From Marisa cornuarietis (Eukaryota; Mollusca; Gastropoda; Architaenioglossa; Ampullariidae), in the NCBI GenBank assembly GCA_004794655.1, contig SMMW01000141.1:1258501-1322500 (forward strand): 64,000 bases of DNA, in the 5' to 3' direction. The notes beneath the pieces are model-generated. The model was not told the DNA's origin, ran no database searches, and saw only the letters and a program-made list of their open reading frames with translations. How positions within the stretch are numbered: position 1 is the first letter of the stretch; each line of letters opens with the position of its first letter. Below, piece after piece: positions 32,940-44,067 of this stretch. Made by a program: the position numbers and the translations under genes.

Positions 32940-34015
32940 AGGTACAGGTCAAGGGTGTGCAGTAACAACATTATAGCTGTGATATACACATCGCGGTTTT
33001 ACAGTATCGGCATCATGGATCAAGGCTGTATAGTATCGACATCATAGCTATAAGGATAGATCAAGGCTGTATAGTATCGAAGGTATAGCTATAAGGCACA
33101 GATCAAGGCTGTATAGTATCGACATCATAGCTATAAGGATAGATCAAGGCTGTATAGTATCGAAGGTATAGCTATAAGGCACAGATCAAGGCTGTATAGT
33201 ATCGAAGGTATAGCTATAAGGCACAGATCAAGGCTGTATAGTACCGACATCATAGCTATAAGGCATAGATCAAGGCTGTATAGTATCGAAGGTATAGCTA
33301 TAAGGCACAGATCAAGGCTGTATAGTATCGACATCATAGCTATAAGGCATAGATCAAGGCTGTATAGTATCGAAGGTATAGCTATAAGGCATAGATCAAG
33401 ACTATAGTATCCACATTATAGCTATACACCACAGATATAGACTTTGTAGTATCGAAGGTATAGCTATACACCACAGATATAGACTTTGTAGTATCGAAGG
33501 TATAGCTATACACCACAGATATAGACTTTGTAGTATCGAAGGTATAGCTATACACCACAGATATAGACTTTGTAGTATCGAAGGTATAACTATAAAGCAC
33601 AGGTCAACTGTGTAGTATCGAAGGTATAGCTATACAGCACAGATATAGAGTTTGTAGTATCGAAGGTATAGCTATAAAGCACAGCTCGACTGTGTAGTAT
33701 CGAAGGTATAGCTATACAGCACAGATATAGAGTTTGTAGTATCGAAGGTATAACTATAAAGCACAGCTCGACTGTGTAGTATCGAAGGTATAGCTATACA
33801 GCACAGATATAGAGTTTGTAGTATCGAAGGTATAACTATAAAGCACAACTCAACTGTGTATTATTGAAGGTATAACTATAAGGCACAGCTCAACTGTGTA
33901 GTATTGAAGGTATAGCTATACAGCACAGATCAAGGCTGTATAATATCGAAGGTATAGCTATAAAGCACAGGTCAAGACTGTGTAGTACTGCCATTAAGGC
34001 TGTGATGAAGTATAA
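32940..34015. repeat. 42-bp tandem satellite, about 25 units (array 2)
   Basis: The unit contains TATAGCTATAAGGCACAGAT, CAAGGCTGTATAGTATCGA and AGGTA or CATCA. The 10-bp palindrome TATAGCTATA is in most units. From about 33590 to 33880 two unit types alternate, one with GATATAGAGTTTGTAG and one with CTCGACTGTGTAG, forming a dimer of about 82 bp. It shares period and the ATAGCTAT-RAGG core with array 1. Frames at 33131-33337 and 33382-33600 are products of the repeat. Confidence 0.95.
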
Positions 34016-35200
34016 CCCACACGTATGTTGAGTAAGTTCCTGAGGCAGAATGTCCCCCATCACACACCACTAGCTGGGGGACTAACATGCAGTTTATAAA
34101 TCTGTTGTGTTGATGAGCAGGCCAAGGATGTGCAGCAGAGCAAAAGAACAGTCTACAGTGCCCACATGAACTGCACGGGACGAAAGTAAAAGACCAGCGG
34201 GAACAGCAGGTGCCGCACGACAGACGTGGGCAAATGTCAGCAACAACTGACCCACGGCGACGACAGCCACTGGTGACGCACGTCGCCCACGGCAGCAGCA
34301 GAGAAAATGACAACAAGGACACGACAAGGCTCGTGCTGACATGCATGCACGCACGTGTGCCTGTCAGGTCTAAACCTGTGATTGGTCAGGGCTTACAGAA
34401 GAGTTTGTGTGGGTGTGTGACTGACTATCGTCAGGGAACTTGACTCAAGGACAAAAGGCAGTTGGAAAAAACCGCCATATTCATGCTTCACAAATCACGT
34501 GGTTAGGTAAAATATTAACAACAAGCTTATGAAAAATGGAAATTTCAAACTGTCGATTTTTTTCTGCATAGTCTTGACTACCACCTGTACACACAAGGTA
34601 CAATTATCATAAATCATTTTCCACAGTGACTGCATTGTCGTTTACATAATATTTGCAGGTGAGAATTTGCATAGAAAAGTAGAGCTTCAATAAGTTGAAG
34701 TATTTCCTCACAGACGACTGGTAGACATGTTTTCACAGGACAGAACACTCAACAAAATATTTGTCAATGAAAAGTACAAAGTGACAACGAACACTGTTCA
34801 AACAGAAACGGATCTTATTTTGCTGCTCAGGAGAATGAGCTGTAGTTCTCTCCCTGGCAAACCGACACCTGATGATAATTGATTAAAGCAAATATTCTAT
34901 TAGCTGATATATATATATATCGTTACTTCCCTGCTTTGCTTCAAATAAGGTCCCAGGGTGGCAAATTCAGTGTCAAAGAAATGCACGAAGGACAGGGCAG
35001 TGAGTATATTTGGCTGAGGAGAATATTTTACAGAAATGTTAGCTCTGACACATAGGAAAGATTTGCTACATGATAATCACCGCCGTGCACTGATAATTTC
35101 TGTATGGTGTGTTGTGAATGGGCCAATAACAACTGACTGTATCTAAAAGTTACTGAATTTGGTTGATGTGGGAATATTCGATGATTACTATAATAACTGT
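34016..35200. other. Unique stretch
   Basis: A CpG-richer patch at about 34180-34370 holds overlapping unrecognised frames on both strands; the remainder is AT-rich with a TA run near 34908-34921. No gene is supported. Confidence 0.45.
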
Positions 35201-36600
35201 TGATGATGATGATGTCCATTTGTAATGCGCAGGTAGAATGCTCATTGCGCAGCAAAAAAAAAAAAAAAAGATAAACACCAAGAAAGTAAAAAAAAAAAAG
35301 ACACAAGTGTTTCTTGGTTGTTTAAGTTTAAGTCCGTCTTAAGTAAACAGATGGGTCTTCAGTCTTTTTCGAAACGTGGTTGGTGAGGTGATGGTGGACA
35401 ATGACGATGGCAGAGCATTCCACAGTTTAGGTGCCGCGTTTTTGAAGGCCCTGGCTTTAGTGTCTTCTTGTTTGTGTCTTCCACTGCAGGGAGACAGAAG
35501 CGTGACTGGGAGCCGGAGCGCAGACCACGTGACGGCCGGTAAGGAGGAACTACCTCTTGTAAATAGTCAGGAGCAGTTTTAAACATGCAGGACTGTGCAA
35601 TCGAAAGCACTTTGTGATCAATGCGCTTGTTCACTGGGAGCCAGTGAAGGCTCTGTAGGATAGGCGTGATGTGCTCAGTGGACGACTTTGCACGGGTGAC
35701 AATCCTGGCGGCTGTGTTTTGAACTCTTTGGAGTCGATCCAACTGCGTAGCAGGTATACCCCACAATGCACTATTACAGTAGTCTCATCTTGATATGATG
35801 GTAGCCAGAGCATGTGAGTTGGCAGCAGCCTGAGTCAGCATGGGCCGTAGTCTACCTAAAGTCCTCAAAAAGTAGCAGGATTTTGCCACAACAGAACTAA
35901 CATGATTACACATGGAGAGCTCTGCATCAATAAAGAGCCCAAGGTCCCGTACACAGTCAGCAAAGGCTATGGAGGCGTCACCGACCTGCACATCACTAAT
36001 GGCGATCTGCTCCCTTCTGGCCCTGGGGCCGCACAGTAACGCTTCTGTCTTGTCGTCGTTGAGTTTAAGACGATTTCTGGTCATCCAGACCTTCACCGCG
36101 ACACAACAACATTCAAGTCGTTGAAGCGCATTCCTAGCCACTGCTGGGTCGGGGGGAAAACTGCTCAGAATCTGTGTATCGTCTGCAAAGAACTGTCGTC
36201 CCATCTGAAAGCGTTCGATTACCTGTCCAAGCTGTGAAGCGTATACAGAAAATAATAATGGACCCAGAACGGATCCCTGTGGTACGCCACACACCAGAGA
36301 AACTGCCTCAGAGCTTGCAGAGCCGACAATCACTCTCTGAGATCTCTCGGCAAGATAGGAGTCAATCCACTGCAGCGCAGCGCCCTGGATACCAGCCTCT
36401 GATGACAGTCTCTGGAGCAGCAGGCGGTGGTTGATGGTGTCAAATGCACTACTCAGATCGAGTAATACTAACAGCACTAAGTTGCCAGAGTTGACACTAC
36501 AAAGAATGTCATTGGTCACACGAAGAAGAGCAGTTTCTGTGCTGAAGCCAGGACAATATGCTGACTGAAATTTATCTTGGTGACCCACGTATATGTTTGT
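35201..36600 (-). mobile_element. 5'-truncated CR1/L2-like LINE with 3' microsatellite tail
   Basis: The copy runs leftwards. The 5' truncation point is near 36600, followed by reverse transcriptase coding sequence to a TAA at 35339-35341 and a 3' untranslated region with two A/T homopolymers. The 3' end reads CGCATTACAAATGGAC and then ATCATCATC (plus-strand GATGATGATG, 35201-35214). A short trinucleotide tail after a GCGC-type motif is characteristic of CR1/L2-type LINEs. The endonuclease and N-terminal parts are absent. Confidence 0.85.
35339..36600 (-). pseudogene. LINE reverse transcriptase relic with one nonsense and one frameshift lesion
   Basis: Blocks in order are FQSAYCPGFSTETALL, LLVLLDLSSAFDTINH, VCGVPQGSVLGPLLFSVY, the catalytic FFADDTQ, RLKLNDDKTEALLCG and SHALATIISR. 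Then comes TGA (35785-35787), where related elements carry Leu, followed in the same frame by DYCNSALWGIPATQLDRLQR. A second block, LQSLHWLPVNKRIDHKVL, follows. A one-base frame change near 35455-35470 separates this from the correct C-terminus, which reads AFKNAAPKLWNALPSSLS and ends K-T-H-L-F-T at TAA (35339). The frame opens from about 36600 with no natural start, consistent with 5' truncation. It would have encoded the target-primed reverse transcriptase; it is now inactive. Confidence 0.88.
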
Positions 36601-37198
36601 GTGTATACAGAAATTTAGGTTTAGGGAGAGGAGCCAATGATTTTGAAAAATAATTTACCATAATATTATTATCGTCCTTATATTTATATATATATATATA
36701 TTACAGTGTGTGTGTGTGTGTGTGGACTGATGCTTAACCTTTACGCCCACCCAGCAACTAAGGCTACATCACGGGAAAGCAGCCAGCCCTGTAATGCAAT
36801 AAAGTTTGCACATATAAAATAATAATGGTTTTGAGTTTGACGTGAAAACTAATAAAACTACAAAGAATTTTGAAATGTTTACTCCGTGCTGTAACTGTCC
36901 GCATTCCAGTGCTACCTGTGTAAGCTCGAGGAAAGCCTGAGATCGAGGAAAGAACTAATTTTTTGGATCTTTCCAAACAGTTGTAATAATTTGAACAGCA
37001 AACAGTTTGAGCAACAAACAAATATGTACTGGTGTCTGCTATGGTGTTGTGACTACCTGGTGCACCTATACAATTAGACACATGAACACACGGGGAGTAT
37101 ATTCTATTGGCATTCAAGCATACCTGGTTCCAGTAGACGACTCGTCCACAGTGTTGATACACAGATACACAGGCCAAGCAAGAACGGGAGAGACTGAT
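36601..37198. other. Spacer with TA/TG microsatellite
   Basis: A TA run and a TG run lie at about 36686-36723. The long minus-strand frame 36764-37321 overlaps a degenerate minisatellite and has no recognisable domain. Confidence 0.5.
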
Positions 37199-37445
37199 GG
37201 CTGGGTGAGCTAGGATTGGGCACACACACACACAGATAGATGGCCCAGCCAGGACTGGAGATTCTCTCCGACAGACAAGGGCGGACACAGAGAGAGACAG
37301 AGAGATAGACGGCTTAGTCAAGACTGGATATTATGTCGCACACAGAAGGCCGGACTAACCAGGAGAACACACACACACACTCGGATGGCCGGAGCAACCA
37401 GGACTGGGCGGACACACAGACAGCCGGCTGAGCCACACTGGATGA
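37199..37445. repeat. Degenerate minisatellite with embedded CA and GACAGA runs
   Basis: About five diverged copies of a module of roughly 45-60 bp. Each has a core like GGCC(G/C)AGCCAGGACTGG followed by CACACACA or GACAGAGA and GATAGA. Copies are clearly related but unequal in length, so the boundaries are approximate. Confidence 0.65.
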
Positions 37446-37738
37446 AGGAAACTCTGGGTCCCTCGAACTATTCTGCCCAGTTATTATGGTCATAATCCAA
37501 ACCAGGAAAGACACGGCACCATTATTTTTTTACCCCGCCTCCAGCCTCACATTGTGGGTGATACAGTGCTTTTCCCAGTGCAGAAGGATGTGGAAGTCCG
37601 CTTAACTTCCCGAGTGGCTCATAAAGCAAGTTGAAACACTTTGGACACCTTTTGGGCTGTAAGCAAACAGCAATCTTCTTACGACTAATGCATCAGTGAG
37701 TCTCACCAAGAGCTATAATTCTAGCTTGTCCTTTGCAG
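37446..37738. other. Unique spacer before a candidate exon
   Basis: Contains a good polypyrimidine-CAG acceptor at its right end (TTGTCCTTTGCAG, ending at 37738). Nothing else is recognised. Confidence 0.4.
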
Positions 37739-38013
37739 TGTCGCCTTACACACAGAAAATGGAAGAAAACACTCTTACGGGTGGGGGGGGGCCACTTATG
37801 GCTTCAAAAACAGAAAACGGAAATGCATCACAGGCGGCTGGCCCGAGGGACTGTGCCACGGATAGGAAACTAAAACTCGACAATCGCTCGGTGAAACCTA
37901 CTCCTTCCAACTTCCAACACGCTGCGCCCTCTGTGGTGGAGATGGACAACAAGAGTTGTTGTGCTGGAGATAAGTCAGCGACATCGATTGCGGGCCCTGA
38001 TGAACGACGGGTG
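37739..38013 (+). CDS. Candidate exon encoding a hydrophilic, probably disordered segment
   Basis: After the acceptor CTTTGCAG (to 37738) an open frame includes an ATG in strong context (AAAATGG, 37759) and 85 codons to a TAG at 38014-38016. The peptide starts MEENTLTGGGG and includes ASKTENGNASQAAGPRDCA, KLKLDNRSVKPTPSNFQ and VEMDNKSCCAGDKSA. It is rich in N, S, K, D and G and has no transmembrane segment or known motif. It looks like a disordered N-terminal exon, or a short terminal exon. A weak donor (CGG|GTGTAG) overlaps the end. The codons for G-G-G-G include an eight-base G run, where indels are common. The function is unknown and it may be chance. Confidence 0.25.
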
Positions 38014-38016
38014 TAG

Positions 38017-39469
38017 GAAAGTGGTACATTGCCGCCAAGAAATCCGCTTGTGATTTGTTAGCGGGGAAACTTACTTTACCTTTTGGACTGGTTTTTGAAG
38101 ACTGTAATTAGGGTCTTTGATCAATTTACACATATTGGAAGTAAGACTGGCGGCTCGTCTGATAACCAAGGTCATGGGATATTAGGCTGTCTGCCTCAGT
38201 CAGTTCCCAGCATTGATTTAGCTTCCAGAATAGCTCCCAGCTTCTTTCCAGCTTAATATTTCAAAGAATTCATTTCATCAGTGCGCTCAAACAAACCAGA
38301 ATTCAGATGCTAACATTTTTTTCACCCTGTTCTTACTTCTTCCAAATATCAAGATATATATATATATATTGAACTTTACACTGCAGTATCGGTTGCTTAA
38401 GAGAGACAGAATGGTAGAGAAGAAATCTGAATCCAAATTTGAGTTTTGTTGAAAATGTTATTACGAGTCATTTAAAGAAGGCAAAGAAAGTAGCACATTA
38501 GCATACGTGTGTAGCTACTCATTAATTTATATCTCTGTAAGCATGACACTTCATACAATACACGACAACGAAATAATTCCAAAATGTGTTCATAAAGATG
38601 AACAGGGAAAACATAGTAAGAAAGAAACATTCGTTTTCTGCAATTAGCAGAGTGAGAGTGAGGACGGCAATGCAATCAGCTGCGATTAGAACCTTCTTCC
38701 ATGAAAGATAATCTAATACTTATATATTCTGAAGAGACTGGGTACACAGCAAGCCGCAAGCTGGAGAGCTAACAGTCAATGGTAAGGCTTAGAGGAATAT
38801 TAACATGTTAGCAATGCTTGGACAATCCAGCTGAAGGTTAGCGGCGGACTGTGCCGGCGGGCATTGAGGAAAGTTTCCAGAAATGAGACTTGTTATTATT
38901 AACACCAGAGAAAATGGCTGACGTGTACCTAGCAAACCTCTGGCATGGAGACAGTTTAGGTGTAGCACCTGTATGAGCACCTGTATGAGGGCGCACCTTT
39001 ACCACGTGCTCGTGTTCATGAGCATTACGGAGTGAACCCCCCTCCCCCTCAGACACGGTTCTCGGGCGGGGGGCTTATCTCGTCTATAAACTCGTGGATC
39101 ATGCAATCGGAAGTCTTTTTGTGCATCAAAAACGGACCATCGTTTTTCGCAATTTTTTTTTCTATGGTTTCTGAACACAAGCATTAGAATATAAAATTCT
39201 TTTTGAATGTTGGAGCAGTTGTTTATTAATTTTTGCAAAAGAGTTTATAAGGTGGGCATGAGTTTAAACGGTTGTTGATATACGTTTTTTTTTTTGGTTG
39301 TAGGGGGGTGGGAATAGTTTCTGAAAAAAAAGAAATTAAGAAATAAAGTAACCACACAAAATGAAATTAAACTTGCCAGACTGTTTGCCTTGCTGTAAGA
39401 AATCAAAATCTCTTGAAGAGCAAGCGGCAGACTGTTTGCTTATCTCACCACCTGTCGCCACCACGATGA
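38017..39469. other. Unique stretch
   Basis: TA run near 38353-38370. The frames at 38472-38675 and 38789-39238 (minus) are unrecognised. No gene is supported. Confidence 0.5.
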
Positions 39470-39695
39470 TGATAGTCCAGTGATAGTGGAGTGGCAGGAA
39501 AGTGAGGTGTTAGAGCTCTGACTTATCTCTGGCTCATTTTTATGTGAGGGCGGTGCCCATCTCCTCTCACTTGGTGCCTTACCCCACTCCCCAACCTTCT
39601 ACGACCTCGGGTATAGCTGGGTTAACTGGGAAACATGATGGGTACCCCTTTGAATTCGGATGCAGTTCCTCTTACCGTTAGACTATACGCTCCCT
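39470..39695 (-). mobile_element. tRNA-derived SINE, family A, copy 1 (with head)
   Basis: On the minus strand it begins GGGAGCGTATAGTCTAACGG, which contains a perfect pol III A box, TAGTCTAACGG (39675-39685). A diverged B box with core ATTCAAAGG lies at about 39647-39657. The body has GGTTGGGGAGTGGGGTAAGG, GAGAGGAGATGGGCACCGCC, a TCACATAAA block, then CTAACACCTCAC. The same body occurs at 55602-55790 (minus) and 63540-63708 (plus). The 3' boundary is approximate because the tail has decayed. Confidence 0.7.
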
Positions 39696-40150
39696 CAAAG
39701 CTGAATTAGTAATATATATATATATAATTATATATAGCCCAGACAGTACAGGAAGCAGACAAATTTCCTGGTACATGCCTTCTTTTAAGCTGATGCAGAT
39801 ATTGCTCAGGCTGCTAATTTGAGTCTCGCCCTGTCAGCCGAGACTGCGGAGTAGTAAATAGGAGCAGACGTGAAATGGTCGGAAAAGACCCTTCACTGCA
39901 TGCAGAAAGGCCCTCCATAAATCTCGTTAATTATCCCGTTTGCAAAGAATCTATATAAAGTAGAAGAGTATAAAAGACTTAAGCGGGGGAAACAAGGATG
40001 GTGAGAATTTCTGAGACAAGGTGGGGCACAAGAGACTGAGGAGTTCGATTCTCTGTTCGACTTGCCTTACTTTTGTAAGCACCTGTTCTTAAGTCTTTTT
40101 AAAACAGAACATGAAATAGAAATAAAGAATAAAAACTTTTTTCATCAATT
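39696..40150. other. Spacer with TA run
   Basis: TA-rich sequence at 39711-39735; a B-box-like AGTTCGATTC near 40043 has no matching A box. No gene is seen. Confidence 0.5.
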
Positions 40151-40151
40151 C

Positions 40152-40190
<39 letters not shown>
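40152..40190. repeat. (TCTG)n microsatellite
   Basis: About ten tandem CTGT units; the T-D-R-Q frame on the minus strand is a product of the repeat. Confidence 0.97.
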
Positions 40191-40289
40191 ATACCAACTA
40201 TCAGTTGGTCTCTGCCTGGCTGTCTGGTTAACGTCTTTCTCTCTCTCGAAGTGGCAATGCGCATGTCTGCGTTTGAGCACGTGTGTTTA

Positions 40290-40290
<1 letters not shown>

Positions 40291-40334
<44 letters not shown>

Positions 40335-40362
40335 AAGCGTGTGTGTGTGTTTTTTTTTAAGC

Positions 40363-40404
<42 letters not shown>

Positions 40405-40429
40405 AGCGTGTGTGTGTGTGTGTGAGCAT
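40291..40429. repeat. CG/TG alternating tract and TTAAGCG(TG)n composite repeat
   Basis: The tract starts as (CG)7 followed by (TG)13, an uninterrupted alternating purine-pyrimidine run of 41 bp. It is followed by three modules of T-run, TTAAGCGTG and a TG tract. The frames over it (40062-40445, 40145-40429) are artefacts. Confidence 0.95.
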
Positions 40430-42134
40430 GTTTTTTCGTGTTTAACAGATAAACAAAGTGAGTAAGTTATTCACACGTCTGCAGAAAATTCATTATGTCT
40501 ATGTGCTCCTACCGTGTATCACAATCAGCAGCATTATAACCATCAGCAATATTATTGACAAGAAGCACAGACTAGTCGCCATATGTCCTCGGGCATCAAG
40601 AAGGGAAAAGCCACAGAATCCTGTTGCTTAATGTGAGGATCAGGTAAAAGTCAGTCTTACACAACTGGAAGAGACTCTTCCACTCCTCTGCTTCTTCTGT
40701 GTGAGGATTGTTGCCATGGCGATGTTTTATTTCATTTAGCAGATGGTAGGTAAAGACAGCATTTAGAAAACCGCCTGGTGACAAACCGTTTATGGTGATG
40801 CAATGATAATGAAAGCATTTTGTCCTCATAAAAGACACCTGGGGTTAAAGATAGAGATGGTTGGATAATTGGGAGGAAAGTTCTCATACTTCAAGATGAG
40901 GGGGATGTTAAGGAGGGAAAGAAAACAGATTACACGAAAAAAAACTTATACTGGCCCACCGTCTAAATAATGACCACATCTACATGCCCTCTGCCCTGAA
41001 ATCCAGTCCTTCGGTCTTGAGGGCAAAGTGCAAGTCGAAGTCATCATAAAAAAATTTGCTATCGAGGTTTTACATTTTCAAACATAAAAATTATTCAAAC
41101 TTTATCATCTGATATTTTATTTCTTACTGGTTGCAAAAAATGTACTAAAACTCTGAAACGCCGTGTAAGGTTTCGAAAAGTCGAACATCAGGAAATTCTG
41201 AAAATTTGTTCAGGAACTAATGCTTAGCAACAAGCTCTATGAGTTGATACTGCAATGTCTTAGGAGAAAGAAAATTCATAACTTTTACTACAGTAAACCT
41301 TTAATCTGTTAGATTATGCAGCTACAATGATATTGGAAAACAAAACAACATCAATTCTTTTTTATATTTCACATAGTAATATGCAAATTAAAATTCATCC
41401 CTGAGCGAAATGAGGTTTATCTGGGACTGTTTGCTGGGTATTGTGTGGTCACCTACGACTTACTTTTGATACTATGCCTAAAACAATATGTGAAAACACT
41501 AGTGTGCAGAAAACATGTCTACTTAGTGCACAGAATATAACATCTAAACGACTTTTATACAGATATTTATAATTATGCTTTTTTTATTACAATCAAAAGT
41601 TGATCTTTTGAAGGTAAGTTTTTTTAAACCACAATTTTACTCAGAAAATAACTAGTAAACTAAAATTTATTTGGCAATACCTCCTGATCTGAAGGAGGTA
41701 TACTGGCTTAGCAAATCTCACTCGGTTCTGTGTAGTAGTAGAAAAGATACAGAAAACAACTAAAATGGTGGGCACTATACTATCTAGGATATGACTACTG
41801 TGTTTATACTGTGTTTATACCGTGTTTACACTGTGTTGACAGGCCGGCATTTTGCCACTAACCTACCATCTCTCCTCTCCTCCCCAACCGGTTGACTACT
41901 CCTCCTCCCGTTTATTCCAAACCCGTTCAAAGACAGAGAAAACGAAGGCCACGAGTAACGGCCTTTGATACAGAACAGAGTCGTTTTTCACTTCCTTTTT
42001 TCGGCGGTTGATTATTGGTGAGGTGTTGAGGTTGTGGGTGATGTCTTCTACTAGAGGCGGTAACTGCGAGGGCAGGTGGCGCTCTTCACTGAGATTAGCT
42101 TTGTAACAGGGGCTGCGGAGGATGTACTCGGCCG
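40430..42134. other. AT-rich non-coding stretch
   Basis: An 11-bp motif (TGTGTTTATAC) is repeated about four times at 41799-41842. Otherwise this is AT-rich unique sequence with no coding signal. Confidence 0.5.
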
Positions 42135-42424
42135 ATGAGAAGTTTTGTGCCTCCCGTCTGTCAATTTACTGTTAGGCGCAGAGCCTCAGTCTTCCTCAGA
42201 GAAACAGGAAGCGATGTGATTCTGTGGGAGTCTACAAGCCAGGGCAGATGTTTTCAGTCAGGATGTAGTTTGGGTCACGTGGACAAATGTAAAGAAGCTG
42301 CAGAAAATGTTGGCTTAATGGCATCGCGTTTTGAAACACCGCAGATCGCAAAACTTCTTGCACCAAACATGGAAAAAAGTGTTAAAATAAAAGCTTTGAT
42401 GGTAAAGATACGAGTGTGGACATG
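42135..42424 (+). CDS. Candidate first coding exon with perfect donor
   Basis: An ATG opens 96 codons plus two bases, ending at TG|GTAAGT (donor at 42425). The peptide includes MRSFVPPVCQFTVRRRASVF, GSDVILWESTSQGRCFQS, GHVDKCKEAAENVGLMAS and RFETPQIAKLLAPNMEKS. The codon mix is even and protein-like, without the low-complexity bias of neighbouring frames. No domain, signal peptide or transmembrane segment is recognised. A next exon to the right was not identified before the GT tract at 43113. Support is the frame plus donor only. Confidence 0.25.
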
Positions 42425-43112
42425 GTAAGTCAAGTGACCGCACAACAACACATATCACACATTCACACATAACATAATCTCGATATCACACCGTAAGTCC
42501 TTTTTGTATCACGGGAAATTCACTTCATAGCGCGTGTGTTATTCTCACCTGGTGACCAGGTGAGTGATACCATGACACGGACCACGAGTCGTCTTCCCCT
42601 CTTGTCCCTCTTTGCACTCAAACCTCAAGCCTGATTTCATGCGCTAGGTGATGCACGTGCGCACACTGGTCCCAAGGAACCGTTCATGTCCAGAACAAGC
42701 GCATGGTGGGGGACAAAGGTTGTCGCCCTCATCGGCCTATTACAACCGGACATGAATGGCAGACCCGGTCTCTAGCTACCTCCGAGGTAGACTGTCCTCT
42801 GATCTACGGACAGACCTTTGAGTGACGGGTTATCATCTGTTCAATGCTTTTGTTATTCAGCAGAGGGTCCAGTTCTGTGACACTCACTGTGCCTTGTGGT
42901 TCATTGGCCTACCTCGGAAGCTGTCAGTGGCTCGTACCTAGATACTAGCCTCAATGATTCATTAACCTCTGCATGCACTTGTACACTTGCCCTCCCTAGC
43001 AGAGAGAGGGAGAGAAGCTACTGACGGGAAAGAGACTAGAGTCAGGCTGCTTGACACCACACTATCATAATTCGCTACATGTACCTCTTTCCTTCAATAA
43101 TGGTAACCTTCC
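42425..43112. other. Unique spacer
   Basis: No recognised features; if 42135-42424 is an exon this would be the start of its intron. Confidence 0.45.
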
Positions 43113-43143
43113 TGCACGCGCATGTGCGTGCGTGCGTGCGTGC

Positions 43144-43198
<55 letters not shown>
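43113..43198. repeat. 86-bp alternating purine-pyrimidine tract (GTGC/GT)
   Basis: TGCACGCGCATGTGCG leads into GTGC units and then a pure GT run with no break in purine-pyrimidine alternation. Confidence 0.95.
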
Positions 43199-43200
<2 letters not shown>

Positions 43201-43994
43201 CTGAAAGTTAGGGCTGAGGTCAGCAGTGATTGTACCTGCTGTTTTTCAGTTTCTTTTTGGGGGTTTGACCGCCTCTTGAGCGGGTCGAGGAACCTGACAA
43301 TTTTCTTCGTTGTTGTTGTGGTTTTAATTTCTGACCTGACTTCTTAGAAGACTGTAATCAATTCAGTTGAAAACCTGCTGAAATAGGTCTGAGTCAGTTA
43401 TTGTTCCTGAGCCTGCGAATCTGTGTTTTTTTGATCAAGTAAGATTTTTGAGGAATTTGTGCAAATTGCATTTTTGAATTATTGTTCTAGTCGTATGATG
43501 TAAATTATTAATTTCAAAAAATTCATTGGTGGTATCGTAAATTTGTAGCTGAATTATTCTGAAATTTTAAGGACTATATTTTTGTGTCTTCCTATATTAG
43601 TGCGTCAGCTCTTACTGGGCTTTGCGAGAAGAAGAGCCTAGAGAAAGACTATCGTATCTGTTCTTCTGATGTTGGAGATTTGAACCTGACACAAGAGGCT
43701 TCAACAAGGACTTTCAGCAGTGTGACTGAAACGACAGACTATTATCTTTAAGGAGACATTGAAATTTTAAACGTGTTTTATGGTAGGTCTAAAAATATGT
43801 TAATTATTTTGTTTGTTGAATAACTTTGGATATTTGACATTCTAATACTTGGTGTTTTTATCTCTTTTGTAAGTTAGTGTAGAGTGTGTGGGCGATGTTG
43901 TCGGAGTGTAAGCTATCTTGTCTTATGAATCAAGACAAAGTGGAGATGATAAGAACGCTCCAACACACTCGCAGGCAAGAACGCGAGCGCGCGG

Positions 43995-43995
<1 letters not shown>
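43199..43995. other. Unique spacer
   Basis: AT-rich with no supported gene. Confidence 0.5.

Positions 43996-44065
<70 letters not shown>
43996..44065. repeat. (CA)35 microsatellite
   Basis: A pure CA tract of 70 bp; the T-H and V-C frames over it are artefacts. Confidence 0.98.

Positions 44066-44067
<2 letters not shown>

Noticed and set aside
36764..37321. 185-codon minus-strand ORF
   Set aside because: Half lies in a degenerate minisatellite with CA runs, and the rest has no recognisable domain.
37998..38030. Hammerhead ribozyme (CTGATGA...GAAA)
   Set aside because: Stem II between the two core boxes does not pair.
40035..40055. tRNA-like B box AGTTCGATTC
   Set aside because: No partner A box upstream; likely chance.
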